Source: CAUPWF01 sp036656795
GTDB lineage: Bacteria; Bacillota; Clostridia; Lachnospirales; Lachnospiraceae
Length of the DNA: 64,000 nt
Direction of reading: 5' to 3'
NCBI GenBank assembly: GCA_036656795.1
Contig: JAVXHR010000001.1
Coordinates: 124,001 to 188,000 of the forward strand
In this document: positions 16,843-25,033 of the stretch, one piece after another
Layout: each line of letters starts with the position of its first letter
Position numbering within the stretch: the stretch's first letter is position 1
Made by a program: the position numbers and the translations under genes
Notes under the pieces: model-generated
Database searches by the model: none
The model's input: the letters and a program-made list of their open reading frames with translations, nothing else
What the model was told of the DNA's origin: nothing

Positions 16843-17727
16843 ATGCAAGAAACAGATCCAAATAAGCGAGTTTGGCGAATTCTAACTCCTATTTTTATAC
16901 AGTGGGGAATGTCTTTTGTTGGAAGCATGTGTATAAGCATATGGTTGATGGCAAAATCATTTCCTCAATTAATGGCGGCAAGCACAGATCAGTCCCAACT
17001 GACCAAGTTGATGAATGAGATGATGGAGGAGATGTTGCGGTATTCTGTAGAGATTACAATTATTACAGCAGCGTTGACGATTCCAGTAGTATTATGGATG
17101 TTTTTAAGTGACAGAAAAAAAGAAAAACTAGCAGGATTGGTGATTGCAAAAAAAGCACCACTATGGCAATATGGTATCCTGCTTGTCATGGGTGTAGTAG
17201 TGTGTCTGGGACTGAATAATGTATTGACATTACTAAATCTGGTACTATCCAGTGCTCAATATCAAGATGCATCTGAGCAACTGTATTCTATTAAGTTTGG
17301 GCTACAATTGATTAGTTGGGGGTTATTGCTTCCGATTGCGGAGGAACTTATTTTTAGAGGGTTGATATATAAAAGATTAAGAGAATATAGTAGCGTTATA
17401 AAGGCTGCTTGTTTTTCTGCACTTTTATTTGGTGTATATCATGGAAATCTTATTCAAGGGATTTATGCTTTCATTATTGGAGGGATATTAGCTTATGTGT
17501 ACGAAACTTATGGCTCTATTAAAGCACCAATTTTTCTACATGTGGTTGTAAATGTAACCTCTATTATGGCAACAAAATATGATTTGTTTATATGGATGTT
17601 TAAAGAACCACTGCGCGTAGGTATTGTGTCGGCAGTATGTGCAGGAGTGGGAGCGAGTATGTATGTGCTTATTCAGAAACTAAATAAGGATATGCAAGAA
17701 ACAAAGGATATACAAGAAGCAAACTAA
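16843..17727 (+). CDS. CPBP family intramembrane metalloprotease (CAAX-like)
   Basis: Membrane protein of 294 aa with about eight hydrophobic segments. The CPBP/Abi signature is complete: motif 1 EELIFRGLIYKRLRE (residues about 166-180), motif 2 LLFGVYHGN (Phe-x3-His) and motif 3 with a conserved His in APIFLHVVVN. Bacterial members are used for bacteriocin immunity, peptide maturation or envelope control; no bacteriocin gene is next to it, so the substrate is open. GAGAGG lies about ten bases before the ATG. A promoter for the hydrolase genes follows directly. Confidence 0.9.
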   Translation: MQETDPNKRVWRILTPIFIQWGMSFVGSMCISIWLMAKSFPQLMAASTDQSQLTKLMNEMMEEMLRYSVEITIITAALTIPVVLWMFLSDRKKEKLAGLVIAKKAPLWQYGILLVMGVVVCLGLNNVLTLLNLVLSSAQYQDASEQLYSIKFGLQLISWGLLLPIAEELIFRGLIYKRLREYSSVIKAACFSALLFGVYHGNLIQGIYAFIIGGILAYVYETYGSIKAPIFLHVVVNVTSIMATKYDLFIWMFKEPLRVGIVSAVCAGVGASMYVLIQKLNKDMQETKDIQEAN

Positions 17728-17751
17728 ATGTTACGAAAATGTTAAAAAGTA

Positions 17752-17780
17752 TTGCAAAATGGCATATAATATACTATACT
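17752..17780 (+). promoter_or_regulatory. Promoter of the NlpC/P60 gene pair
   Basis: TTGCAA (17752-17757), 17-base spacer, TATACT (17775-17780). Confidence 0.8.
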
Positions 17781-17833
17781 GACCTTATATAATGACATGA
17801 TTTATTATGTAAGCAAAGAGATAGGATGGATGA

Positions 17834-18907
17834 ATGATGAAAAAAATTGGGAGAGTTATAATCACAACTGTGTTAGCAAGTTCGTTAGTGGTGACACCGG
17901 TCTTTGCTGCACCAAGTATAGATAATTTGAAAGATAGTAAGGCAGCAGCACAAAGTGAAGCCAATTCACTTCAGACAGAGTTAAAAGAATTATTGGGTAA
18001 AATGAATCAATTAGAAAGTAATTTGATTATAAAGGGTCAAGAAGTAGAAAAAGCCACTACAGAGTTAGCAGTAGCGAAAGAAAAAGAAGAAAAACAATAT
18101 AATGACATGAAGTTACGCATTAAATATATGTATGAAGCGGGTAATACTGGATTTGCGGAAAAGATTCTCACGGCCGATAGTATAAGTGAGGTGTTAAATC
18201 AAGCGGAATATGCTCAAACAGTTCACTCATATGATCGGAAGATGCTTACGGAGTATGTCAAAACGAAAGAACAGGTTGCAACACTTAAAAGTTCTTTAGA
18301 GACAGAGATGTCTAATATAGAAAGTATGCAATCAGAGTTTGAAACGAAAGAAGCATCTTTGAATACAACCTTAGAGACTAAACGAGAAGAAGTAGCTAAT
18401 TTTGATGAGGAGATCCAGACAGCGGCGGCGGCAGTAGCGGCTGCAGCAGCAAAGGCACAAGAAACAAGTAATGCGAATAAAACAAATAACGGAGGAACCG
18501 GGAATTCCAACAATCATAATGAGAATGACACCGATGATAGTGGCTCTTCTAATGGTGGAAGTCAAGGAAATACAAGTACTGCACAGGGAATTGTCAATGC
18601 GGCGTATGGATATATTGGCGTTCCATATGTATATGGTGGGGTTTCTAGCAGCGGTTTGGATTGTTCGGGACTTGTAATGCTTGCACATCGAGCAGTTGGG
18701 ATAGGATTGCCTCATAGTTCCGGCGCTCAAGGTGGTGGCGGAAGAGCTGTAAGTCGTGGAGAAGCTCAAGCGGGTGATGTTGTTTGCTATGCAGGACATG
18801 TTGGGATTTATCTTGGTGGTGGTTCCATGATTCATGCACCAAAACCAGGAGATAAAGTGAAGGTTGCGGCTGTATATGGCTCGCCATGGTATAGACGCTA
18901 TTGGTAG
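17834..18907 (+). CDS. Secreted NlpC/P60 peptidoglycan endopeptidase with coiled coil (CwlO-like), copy 1
   Basis: Exported cell-wall hydrolase, 357 aa. Signal peptide residues 1-25 (cleavage near VFA-APS), long coiled coil (30-200, many Glu/Lys/Gln), Asn/Gly/Ser-rich linker (210-250) and a C-terminal NlpC/P60 domain. Catalytic residues: Cys277 (GLDCSG), His322 (AGHVGIY) and His334 (MIHAP). The layout matches CwlO-type D,L-endopeptidases, in which the coiled coil controls activity through FtsEX-like partners; none is encoded here. ATG 17834 has a GGA-rich site six to eight bases upstream; ATG 17837 is the alternative. Tandem with a paralogue starting 21 bases after its stop. Confidence 0.93.
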   Translation: MMKKIGRVIITTVLASSLVVTPVFAAPSIDNLKDSKAAAQSEANSLQTELKELLGKMNQLESNLIIKGQEVEKATTELAVAKEKEEKQYNDMKLRIKYMYEAGNTGFAEKILTADSISEVLNQAEYAQTVHSYDRKMLTEYVKTKEQVATLKSSLETEMSNIESMQSEFETKEASLNTTLETKREEVANFDEEIQTAAAAVAAAAAKAQETSNANKTNNGGTGNSNNHNENDTDDSGSSNGGSQGNTSTAQGIVNAAYGYIGVPYVYGGVSSSGLDCSGLVMLAHRAVGIGLPHSSGAQGGGGRAVSRGEAQAGDVVCYAGHVGIYLGGGSMIHAPKPGDKVKVAAVYGSPWYRRYW

Positions 18908-18928
18908 ACACAACAAAGGGGAAAAGAT

Positions 18929-20023
18929 ATGAAAAAACGGATAGGAAGAATCTTTTTGGTCGTAACACTGACTTGTTCTATGATTGTAACACCGGTATTT
19001 GCAACGCCCTCTGTGAATGATATAAAAGAAAATAAGAAAGCAGCGGAAAGCCAGGTGGGTTCTTTGCAATCTGAACTTACAGCACTTGTAGGAAAGATCG
19101 ATATTTTAGAATCGGACTTGATTACAAAAGGGGAAGAAGTATTACAGGCAGATGCAGATTTAAAAGAAGCACAAATAAAGCAAGAAAAGCAATATGATGA
19201 TATGAAATTGCGTATTAAATATATGTATGAAGCGGGAAATTCAACATACTTGGAAAAATTATTATCATCTACAAGTATTTCGGAACTTTTGAATCAAGCT
19301 GAATATGTACAAAATGTACATAAATATGATAGGAAAATGTTACGGGAGTATGTAGATACAAAGGATCAGATAGCAACGCTTAAGACCACATTAGAGGGTG
19401 AGATGTCTAATATGGAGACGATGCAATCCGATTTAGAAATGCAACAAAAAAGTTTGAGTAATACAATAGAAACAAAAAAGGTGGAAGTAGCTAATTTTGA
19501 TGAACAATTGCAAGCAGCAGTTGCAGAGGCCAATCGAGTGGCCGAGGCGGAGGCACAAGCTCGTGCGCAGGCTACAGCAAGTAGACCATCTAACAATAGA
19601 CCATCTAATAATAATCCGTCTAATAATAAACCGACCGATAAAAATGATAATTCCAATCAAAATGTTAATCCACCAAGTGGAAGTGGAGGAAGTGCAGTTG
19701 TATCGTATGCTATGCAATTTCTTGGGAATCCATACGTATATGGGGGGACAAGTTTGACTAATGGAACAGATTGTTCGGGATTCACGATGGGTGTATATAA
19801 AGCATTTGGTATATCTCTTCCACGTTCTTCAAGTGCACAACGTTCTGCAGGGCGAGGTGTTAGCTATGAAGAGGCACAACCGGGAGACCTTATCTGTTAC
19901 GATGGTCATGTAGCAATCTATACAGGAGGTGGTGGAATTGTACATGCTTCTAGTCCAAAAGTTGGTATTATAACCGGTAACGCAACGTACCGTACTATTT
20001 TAGCAGTTAGACGTATTTTATAA
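18929..20023 (+). CDS. Secreted NlpC/P60 peptidoglycan endopeptidase with coiled coil (CwlO-like), copy 2
   Basis: Paralogue of the preceding gene with the same layout, 364 aa: signal peptide (1-26), coiled coil (30-215) that keeps blocks such as KLRIKYMYEAGN and YDRKML, a linker with repeated PSNN units (about 219-236), and the NlpC/P60 domain with Cys282 (TDCSG), His327 (DGHVAIY) and His339 (IVHAS). The linker and catalytic domain diverge much more than the coiled coil. AAAGGGGA is eight bases before the ATG. Both genes share the promoter at 17752 and end at the terminator at 20086. Confidence 0.93.
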   Translation: MKKRIGRIFLVVTLTCSMIVTPVFATPSVNDIKENKKAAESQVGSLQSELTALVGKIDILESDLITKGEEVLQADADLKEAQIKQEKQYDDMKLRIKYMYEAGNSTYLEKLLSSTSISELLNQAEYVQNVHKYDRKMLREYVDTKDQIATLKTTLEGEMSNMETMQSDLEMQQKSLSNTIETKKVEVANFDEQLQAAVAEANRVAEAEAQARAQATASRPSNNRPSNNNPSNNKPTDKNDNSNQNVNPPSGSGGSAVVSYAMQFLGNPYVYGGTSLTNGTDCSGFTMGVYKAFGISLPRSSSAQRSAGRGVSYEEAQPGDLICYDGHVAIYTGGGGIVHASSPKVGIITGNATYRTILAVRRIL

Positions 20024-20085
20024 GTACAAGAGCAACTTATGAGACAAATTTAGCGATTTGACGTTATTGGTAAATATAATTAAGT

Positions 20086-20126
20086 GGATCCTTTAAATTT
20101 CAGTATGAGATTTGAAGGATCCTTTT
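20086..20126 (+). terminator. Terminator after the NlpC/P60 pair
   Basis: 13-bp stem GGATCCTTTAAAT (20086-20098) / ATTTGAAGGATCC (20110-20122) with one G-U pair, then TTTT. The T-run is short, so termination may be partial. Confidence 0.75.
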
Positions 20127-20169
20127 CAATTAGTATCCTAATTTTACATGGCATTTTTATCAAAAGTTC

Positions 20170-20199
20170 TTGCATATATGGAGGATACTATGCTATACT
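20170..20199 (+). promoter_or_regulatory. Promoter and leader of rpsB-tsf
   Basis: TTGCAT (20170-20175), 18-base spacer, TATACT (20194-20199). The roughly 110-base leader to rpsB carries two copies of CTTAAGGG (20233-20240 and 20262-20269), a possible site for autogenous control by S2, though no known leader motif was recognised. Confidence 0.65.
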
Positions 20200-20315
20200 A
20201 TCAAGGTCGCAAAAAACACGTATGTGGATGCTCTTAAGGGTGCCAATTTCAAAGAAATGGTCTTAAGGGAGAATAGAAACATACGGAAGTCAAAACCAAA
20301 ACGGAGGATACAAAC

Positions 20316-21047
20316 ATGAGTGTTATTTCAATGAAACAATTATTAGAAGCAGGTGTGCATTTTGGACATCAAACAAGAAGATGGAACCCTAAGATGGCTG
20401 AATACATCTACACAGAGAGAAACGGAATCTATATCATTGACTTACAAAAATCAGTAGGTAAAGTAGATGATGCTTATAATGCAATCTCAGATGTAGCAAC
20501 AGATGGTGGAACAATTCTTTTTGTTGGAACAAAAAAACAGGCACAAGATGCTATTAAAGCAGAAGCAGAACGTTGTGGAATGTTCTATGTAAATGAAAGA
20601 TGGTTAGGTGGTATGCTAACGAACTTTAAGACCATTCAAGGTAGAATCAGACGTTTGAAAGATATTGAAAGAATGTCAGAAGATGGGACATTTGATGTAT
20701 TACCTAAAAAAGAAGTATTAGAACTTAAAAAAGAATGGGATAAATTAGAGAAAAATTTAGGCGGAATTAAAGATATGAAAAAAGTTCCAGATGCAATTTT
20801 TATTGTAGATCCTAAAAAAGAAAGAATTTGTGTACAAGAAGCACATACATTGGGAATTCCTTTGATTGGTATTGCTGATACAAACTGTGATCCGGAAGAA
20901 TTGGATTTTGTTATTCCAGGTAATGACGATGCTATTAGAGCGGTAAAATTAATAGTAGCTAAAATGGCAGATGCTGTTATTGAAGCAAACCAAGGAGCTA
21001 CTGGTTCAGAAGAAGTATACGAAGAAGCGGTAACAGAAGAAGCTTAA
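20316..21047 (+). CDS. rpsB: 30S ribosomal protein S2
   Basis: Small-subunit ribosomal protein, 243 aa. Family signatures are clear: MKQLLEAGVHFGHQTRRWNP at the N-terminus, ERWLGGMLTNFKTI in the middle and GIPLIGIADTNCDPE plus VIPGNDDA towards the C-terminus, with a short acidic tail. GGAGG (20303-20307) precedes the ATG. Followed by tsf, the usual partner. Confidence 0.99.
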   Translation: MSVISMKQLLEAGVHFGHQTRRWNPKMAEYIYTERNGIYIIDLQKSVGKVDDAYNAISDVATDGGTILFVGTKKQAQDAIKAEAERCGMFYVNERWLGGMLTNFKTIQGRIRRLKDIERMSEDGTFDVLPKKEVLELKKEWDKLEKNLGGIKDMKKVPDAIFIVDPKKERICVQEAHTLGIPLIGIADTNCDPEELDFVIPGNDDAIRAVKLIVAKMADAVIEANQGATGSEEVYEEAVTEEA

Positions 21048-21111
21048 GCATAATATAGGAGACATTTTTAACCAGGATTGTCTCATAATAAATCTATGGA
21101 GGATAATAAAC

Positions 21112-22032
21112 ATGGCAATTACAGCAAGCATGGTAAAAGAATTAAGAGAAATGACAGGCGCAGGAATGATGGACTGTAAAAAAGCTCTTGGTGAAACCAA
21201 TGGAAATATGGAAGAGGCAGTTGAATATCTCAGAAAGAACGGACAGGCAAAAGCAGAAAAGAAAGCTGGAAGAATTGCAGCTGAAGGGCTTGTAAAAGCA
21301 ATTGTGAAAGATAATAAAATTGCTGCTATCGTAGAAGTTAATTCTGAAACAGATTTTGTCGCAAAGAATGAAGAATTTCAAACATTTGTAGCAGATGTTG
21401 CAGAACAAGCAATTGAAACATCGGCAACAGATATTGATACATTTTTAGCTGAGGCATGGAATGTTGATACATCTAAGACGGTAAAGAATGCATTGACAGA
21501 TAAGATCGCAATTATTGGTGAGAACTTAAACATTAGACGATTTGAAAAAATTGAAACAGATGGTTGTGTAGTGCCTTATATTCATGGTGGTGGAAGAATT
21601 GGTGTATTAGTTGAAGCTGATACTGATGTTATCAATGATGAAGTGAAAACATGCCTTAAGAACCTGGCAATGCAAGTAGCTGCAATGTCACCAAAGTATG
21701 TATCACAAGCAGAAGTATCGAATGAATATAAAGAACATGAAAAAGGAATCTTGTTAGCACAGGCTAAATTGGAGAATCCAAACAAGCCAGATAATATTAT
21801 CGAAAAGATGATTATTGGACGTTTAAACAAAGAGATGAAAGAAATTTGTCTTTTAGAGCAAGCGTATGTACAAGATTCAGATATTACGGTTGGTAAATAT
21901 GTAGAACAGATGGCGGTTAAAGCTGGTGCAACAATTACAATCAAAAGATTTATTCGATTTGAGACCGGAGAAGGTCTTGAAAAGAAAAGTGAAGATTTTG
22001 CAGCAGAAGTGGCAGCACAGATGGGTCAATAA
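21112..22032 (+). CDS. tsf: Elongation factor Ts
   Basis: Guanine nucleotide exchange factor for EF-Tu, 306 aa. The N-terminal UBA-like domain (VKELREMTGAGMMDCKKALG) is followed by the signature NSETDFVAKNEEF and a core domain with RIGVLVEADTD. Length fits the E. coli-type protein. A GGAGG site lies eleven bases before the ATG. In many Firmicutes pyrH and frr follow directly; here a terminator and 12 kb of other genes intervene. Confidence 0.98.
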   Translation: MAITASMVKELREMTGAGMMDCKKALGETNGNMEEAVEYLRKNGQAKAEKKAGRIAAEGLVKAIVKDNKIAAIVEVNSETDFVAKNEEFQTFVADVAEQAIETSATDIDTFLAEAWNVDTSKTVKNALTDKIAIIGENLNIRRFEKIETDGCVVPYIHGGGRIGVLVEADTDVINDEVKTCLKNLAMQVAAMSPKYVSQAEVSNEYKEHEKGILLAQAKLENPNKPDNIIEKMIIGRLNKEMKEICLLEQAYVQDSDITVGKYVEQMAVKAGATITIKRFIRFETGEGLEKKSEDFAAEVAAQMGQ

Positions 22033-22058
22033 TTTAAATTTCATAACGAATCTTGAAT

Positions 22059-22099
22059 CCCCGGAGAAGCTTGAATTTACAGGCACTTCGGGGGTTTTT
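22059..22099 (+). terminator. Terminator after tsf
   Basis: CCCCGGAGAAG (22059-22069) pairs with CTTCGGGGG (22086-22094) with a two-base bulge, followed by five T residues (22095-22099). Confidence 0.8.
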
Positions 22100-22140
22100 C
22101 ATATATATAGAAAAGCAAAGATAAAATATTTAAAAATGTT

Positions 22141-22168
22141 TGTAACGAAACTATCTTTTCTTCGACTA
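22141..22168 (+). promoter_or_regulatory. Candidate ECF-type promoter upstream of the sigma factor gene
   Basis: TGTAAC (22141-22146) and CGACTA (22163-22168) spaced by 16 bases look like an ECF promoter (an AAC-type -35 and a CGAC/CGTC-type -10). It would allow autoregulation of the sigma/anti-sigma pair. Confidence 0.6.
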
Positions 22169-22196
22169 ACCTATGAAAAGAAGGAGGTGAGCAGTT

Positions 22197-22682
22197 CTGG
22201 ACTATGAAAAATTATATCATTCATATTATTTGCAAGTGTATTCTTATGTTATGACAATTATAAAAAATCAGTCTTATGCAGAAGAAATAACCCAAAATAC
22301 TTTTTTTAAAGCGATGACCACAAAAAAACAATTTAAAGGTAATTCAAGTGAATTCACATGGTTATGTGGAATTGCAAAACATCTTGCGATTGATGAATGT
22401 CGAAAAAACACAAAGTTAACGGAATTAGATGAAACGGTGTCAACATCAACAGTTGATATAGAAAAGGCAACAGAAGATAAAGATACTGCTCTTCAAATTC
22501 ATCTGATTCTTCACGAACTGCAAGAACCCTATAAAGAAGTGTTTCAGTTAAGAGTGTTCGGAGAATTATCATTTTCAGAAATAGGGATGATTTTTCAAAA
22601 AACAGAAAACTGGGCGAGAGTTACTTATCATAGGGCGAGACTAAAAACTCAAGAAAGGATGGTAGAAAATGAACAAAAATAA
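22197..22682 (+). CDS. ECF-type RNA polymerase sigma factor, probable CTG start
   Basis: Sigma-70 family ECF factor of about 161 aa. Region 2 (YEKLYHSYYLQVYSY, AEEITQNTFFKAM, FTWLCGIAKHLAIDECRK) and region 4 (LHELQEPYKEVFQLRVFGEL, then FSEIGMIFQKTENWARVTYH) are both present. An ATG or GTG start in frame is missing upstream; AGGAGG (22182-22187) sits nine bases before CTG 22197, and reading from there gives LDYEKLYHSYY, matching the normal family N-terminus. The next usable start, TTG 22230, would remove part of region 2 and has no ribosome site. Its last 14 bases overlap the anti-sigma gene. Confidence 0.85.
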   Translation: MDYEKLYHSYYLQVYSYVMTIIKNQSYAEEITQNTFFKAMTTKKQFKGNSSEFTWLCGIAKHLAIDECRKNTKLTELDETVSTSTVDIEKATEDKDTALQIHLILHELQEPYKEVFQLRVFGELSFSEIGMIFQKTENWARVTYHRARLKTQERMVENEQK

Positions 22683-23661
22683 TTTTAATGAATGTGATAT
22701 TGTGCAAGACTTACTTCCTCTTTATTATGATGATGCTTGCACTTTGGCTAGTAGAAAAATGGTGGAACAGCATTTGCTGAGTTGCGAGAAATGCAGAAAA
22801 ACATACGAAGAACTGAAAAACACTACGATTGATACAGTGATGAAAAGTGAGTCAGCAGGTATTTTAGAAAGACATGCAAGGAAAGAAAGAAATATGGCAT
22901 ACAAAGCAGGAATTGTAATAGCTCTCTTACTATTGGTTCCGATTGTGATTACGTTCATTGTATCAATGCATAGTGGTGGTGGGTTAGGAGTTTTGGCAGT
23001 ATTAGTGGCTTCTATGATGTTGGTAGCTTCATTGACAGTTGTTCCACTCATTTCTAAACAAAAAAGATTGACAAAAAGTATATTAGCAAGTGTTATAGCA
23101 CTACTTCTTATATTCTTTTTTGTAGATCGAATGAATGGAGGAGGACAATTTGTTTTGTGGTCAATACCAACGATTTTCGGATTATCCATTGTATTTTTTC
23201 CATTGGCAATTATAAATATAACATTGCCACCAATTCTGTCAGATAAAAAAGCATTGATTACAATGGTATGGGATACATTATGGCTCTTTCTTACAATTTT
23301 TGAAGTCTGTAATTATTCAGGGGACGTAGAGGGAATGAAAGCGGGTTATACGGTTGCAATTATTCTTATGGTGGGAGTATGGCTTGTTTTTCTGGTAGCG
23401 AGGTATATTCCGGTAAATGCATGGATAAAAGCCGGAATAATTTCAATTATAAGTTGTATTTGGACAGTATTTACAAATGATATGTATGCGTATTTTATGG
23501 AACATAAAAAACAACTGACAATTCTTGCAACGAATTTTTCTGACTGGTCGAATATAACTTGTTTTAATGCGAATGTCTTCACTTTAATCTTAATCTTTGG
23601 AGGCATAGTAGGTGGTTTATTATTAGTATACGGAATTATCAATATGAAACAAAAAAGATAG
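22669..23661 (+). CDS. Anti-sigma factor with zinc-finger and multi-span membrane domain
   Basis: Predicted membrane anti-sigma factor, 330 aa. The N-terminal cytosolic part has the anti-sigma zinc-finger pattern: Cys24 in LYYDDACTLASR and His35-x3-Cys39-x2-Cys42 (HLLSCEKC). From residue about 75 onward there are roughly eight hydrophobic helices, which is many more than the single span of ordinary ZAS proteins, so the membrane domain may sense an envelope or drug signal itself. Start overlaps the sigma gene by 14 bases, typical for coupled sigma/anti-sigma pairs. No resistance transporter follows. Confidence 0.85.
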   Translation: MNKNNFNECDIVQDLLPLYYDDACTLASRKMVEQHLLSCEKCRKTYEELKNTTIDTVMKSESAGILERHARKERNMAYKAGIVIALLLLVPIVITFIVSMHSGGGLGVLAVLVASMMLVASLTVVPLISKQKRLTKSILASVIALLLIFFFVDRMNGGGQFVLWSIPTIFGLSIVFFPLAIINITLPPILSDKKALITMVWDTLWLFLTIFEVCNYSGDVEGMKAGYTVAIILMVGVWLVFLVARYIPVNAWIKAGIISIISCIWTVFTNDMYAYFMEHKKQLTILATNFSDWSNITCFNANVFTLILIFGGIVGGLLLVYGIINMKQKR

Positions 23662-23781
23662 AAGCTTAATGCTAAATTAATAATAGTAACTGTTATAATT
23701 ATGTGATTTAGTCACGGAACAATATGAAAAACGTGGTATGATAAAGTCAATAAAAATAAGTTGTCAAAAGGAGGCTGCAAA

Positions 23782-24447
23782 ATGAAAAAATATGTATGTT
23801 CAATCTGTGGTTATATCTACGATGAAGCCACAGGAATTCCCAAAGCCAATATTGCACCAAATACAAGATGGGATGATATTCCCAGTGATTGGGTATGTCC
23901 ATTATGTGGGGCAGCAAAGTCTGCGTTTCACGAAGAAGATGTGGTTGTAGTTGCTGAAAAACCGGTAACGGCTATGAAACCAATGGGTAATATAAAAGAA
24001 CTTTCAGCGCTAGAAATGAGTGCTCTTTGCTCTAATCTAGCAAGAGGCTGTGAAAAACAGTATAAAATGGAAGAGGCAGGTCTTTTTACAGAACTCGCAA
24101 CATTTTTTAAGAGTTCAGTGTCGCCTTATAGTGAACCTACATCAAGTCAACTTCTTGAATTAATTGAAAAAGACTTAGAAGAGGGATTCTTAACAGCCAA
24201 TGCAGTATCGGCAGATGCAAAAGACCGTGGTGCTATGCGTGCTTTAGTGTGGAGTGAAAAGGTTACTCGCATGCAACAGTCCATTCTAGCCAGATATGAA
24301 AAAGAAGGCAATAAAATGTTGGAAAATACGGGAGTCTACGTGTGTACAATATGCGGATTCTTGTACTTAGGTGATACTGCACCACAGATATGCCCTGTAT
24401 GTAAGGTACCAAGCTGGAAATTCGAAAAGATAGAAGGGAGAGCGTAA
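23782..24447 (+). CDS. Rubredoxin-rubrerythrin-like fusion protein
   Basis: Iron protein of 221 aa with an N-terminal rubredoxin domain (CSICGYIYDEATG and CPLCGAAKSAF; four Cys ligands), a central helical region resembling a rubrerythrin bundle (about 70-180), and a second, shorter rubredoxin-like knuckle at the C-terminus (CTICGFLYLG, CPVCKVPSWKF). Such proteins remove peroxide or superoxide in anaerobes. The usual ExxH/ExxE diiron ligands are not obvious in the middle region, so peroxidase activity is uncertain. AAGGAGG precedes ATG 23782. The ferredoxin-like gene follows two bases after the stop. Confidence 0.85.
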   Translation: MKKYVCSICGYIYDEATGIPKANIAPNTRWDDIPSDWVCPLCGAAKSAFHEEDVVVVAEKPVTAMKPMGNIKELSALEMSALCSNLARGCEKQYKMEEAGLFTELATFFKSSVSPYSEPTSSQLLELIEKDLEEGFLTANAVSADAKDRGAMRALVWSEKVTRMQQSILARYEKEGNKMLENTGVYVCTICGFLYLGDTAPQICPVCKVPSWKFEKIEGRA

Positions 24448-24449
24448 TT

Positions 24450-24932
24450 ATGTCTGAAAAATATGCAGTTAGAAATATACGACTTTGTACGAAGGATTGT
24501 ATCTGCCTTTATGTATGCCCTACAGGAGCAACAGATACAGAGAATAGTATTATTGATGTAGACAAGTGTATAGGTTGTGGAGTGTGTGCCAATGCATGTC
24601 CATCGGGAGCGATTTCTATGGTGCCGACAGTTCTTCCACCCCAACAAGAACATACAGAAACTGTTACGAAATGTCTTCGTGCATTGTTCCATAGTAAGTC
24701 AGAACAAGAACATATTGCCAGTGGAATGCCCGGTAAATTAGCGCTTGCCATTGAAAAATCAAATCGGATTATGGCAGAAGATATTATTCGTGAAGCAGGT
24801 TATATGTTACCACAAAGCAAGAATACGAATGATTTCCTTAAAGAACTATTAAAGAAGCAAGACAAGACAGAATTCCCATATGATGTTATTGAAAAATTAC
24901 TAGCAAAGCTAGACATCAATGATGTAAGATAA
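24450..24932 (+). CDS. 4Fe-4S ferredoxin-domain protein linked to rubrerythrin
   Basis: Protein of 160 aa with an N-terminal di-cluster ferredoxin-like region: an atypical first cluster motif (CTKDCICLYVCPTGA, residues 13-27) and a canonical second motif CIGCGVCANACPSGA (about 40-54). The C-terminal 100 residues are helical and charged, with no known domain recognised. Two bases separate it from the rubredoxin-rubrerythrin gene, so it may be its electron donor in an oxygen-defence pair. A GAAGGGAGAG site precedes the ATG. Confidence 0.85.
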   Translation: MSEKYAVRNIRLCTKDCICLYVCPTGATDTENSIIDVDKCIGCGVCANACPSGAISMVPTVLPPQQEHTETVTKCLRALFHSKSEQEHIASGMPGKLALAIEKSNRIMAEDIIREAGYMLPQSKNTNDFLKELLKKQDKTEFPYDVIEKLLAKLDINDVR

Positions 24933-24984
24933 AGAGTAAGTAGAGAGAATATCCCTTCATCCCAATCGCATAGTTTTATATGAT

Positions 24985-25013
24985 TTGAATTTGATACAGG
25001 AATGTGCTAAAAT
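24985..25013 (+). promoter_or_regulatory. Promoter of the first chemoreceptor gene
   Basis: TTGAAT (24985-24990), 17-base spacer, TAAAAT (25008-25013). The transcript would start only about 14 bases before the ATG, leaving room for a weak ribosome site only. Confidence 0.65.
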
Positions 25014-25033
25014 AAAGAAAATAAAAGAAAGCG

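Noticed and set aside
18371..19069. Long minus-strand frame opposite the NlpC/P60 genes
   Set aside because: Shadow of the coiled coil and linker coding regions; crosses two real genes and their ribosome site.
23662..23781. PerR box before the rubredoxin-rubrerythrin gene
   Set aside because: TTATAATTAT gives one half site but the second half does not match TTATAAT; too weak to list.
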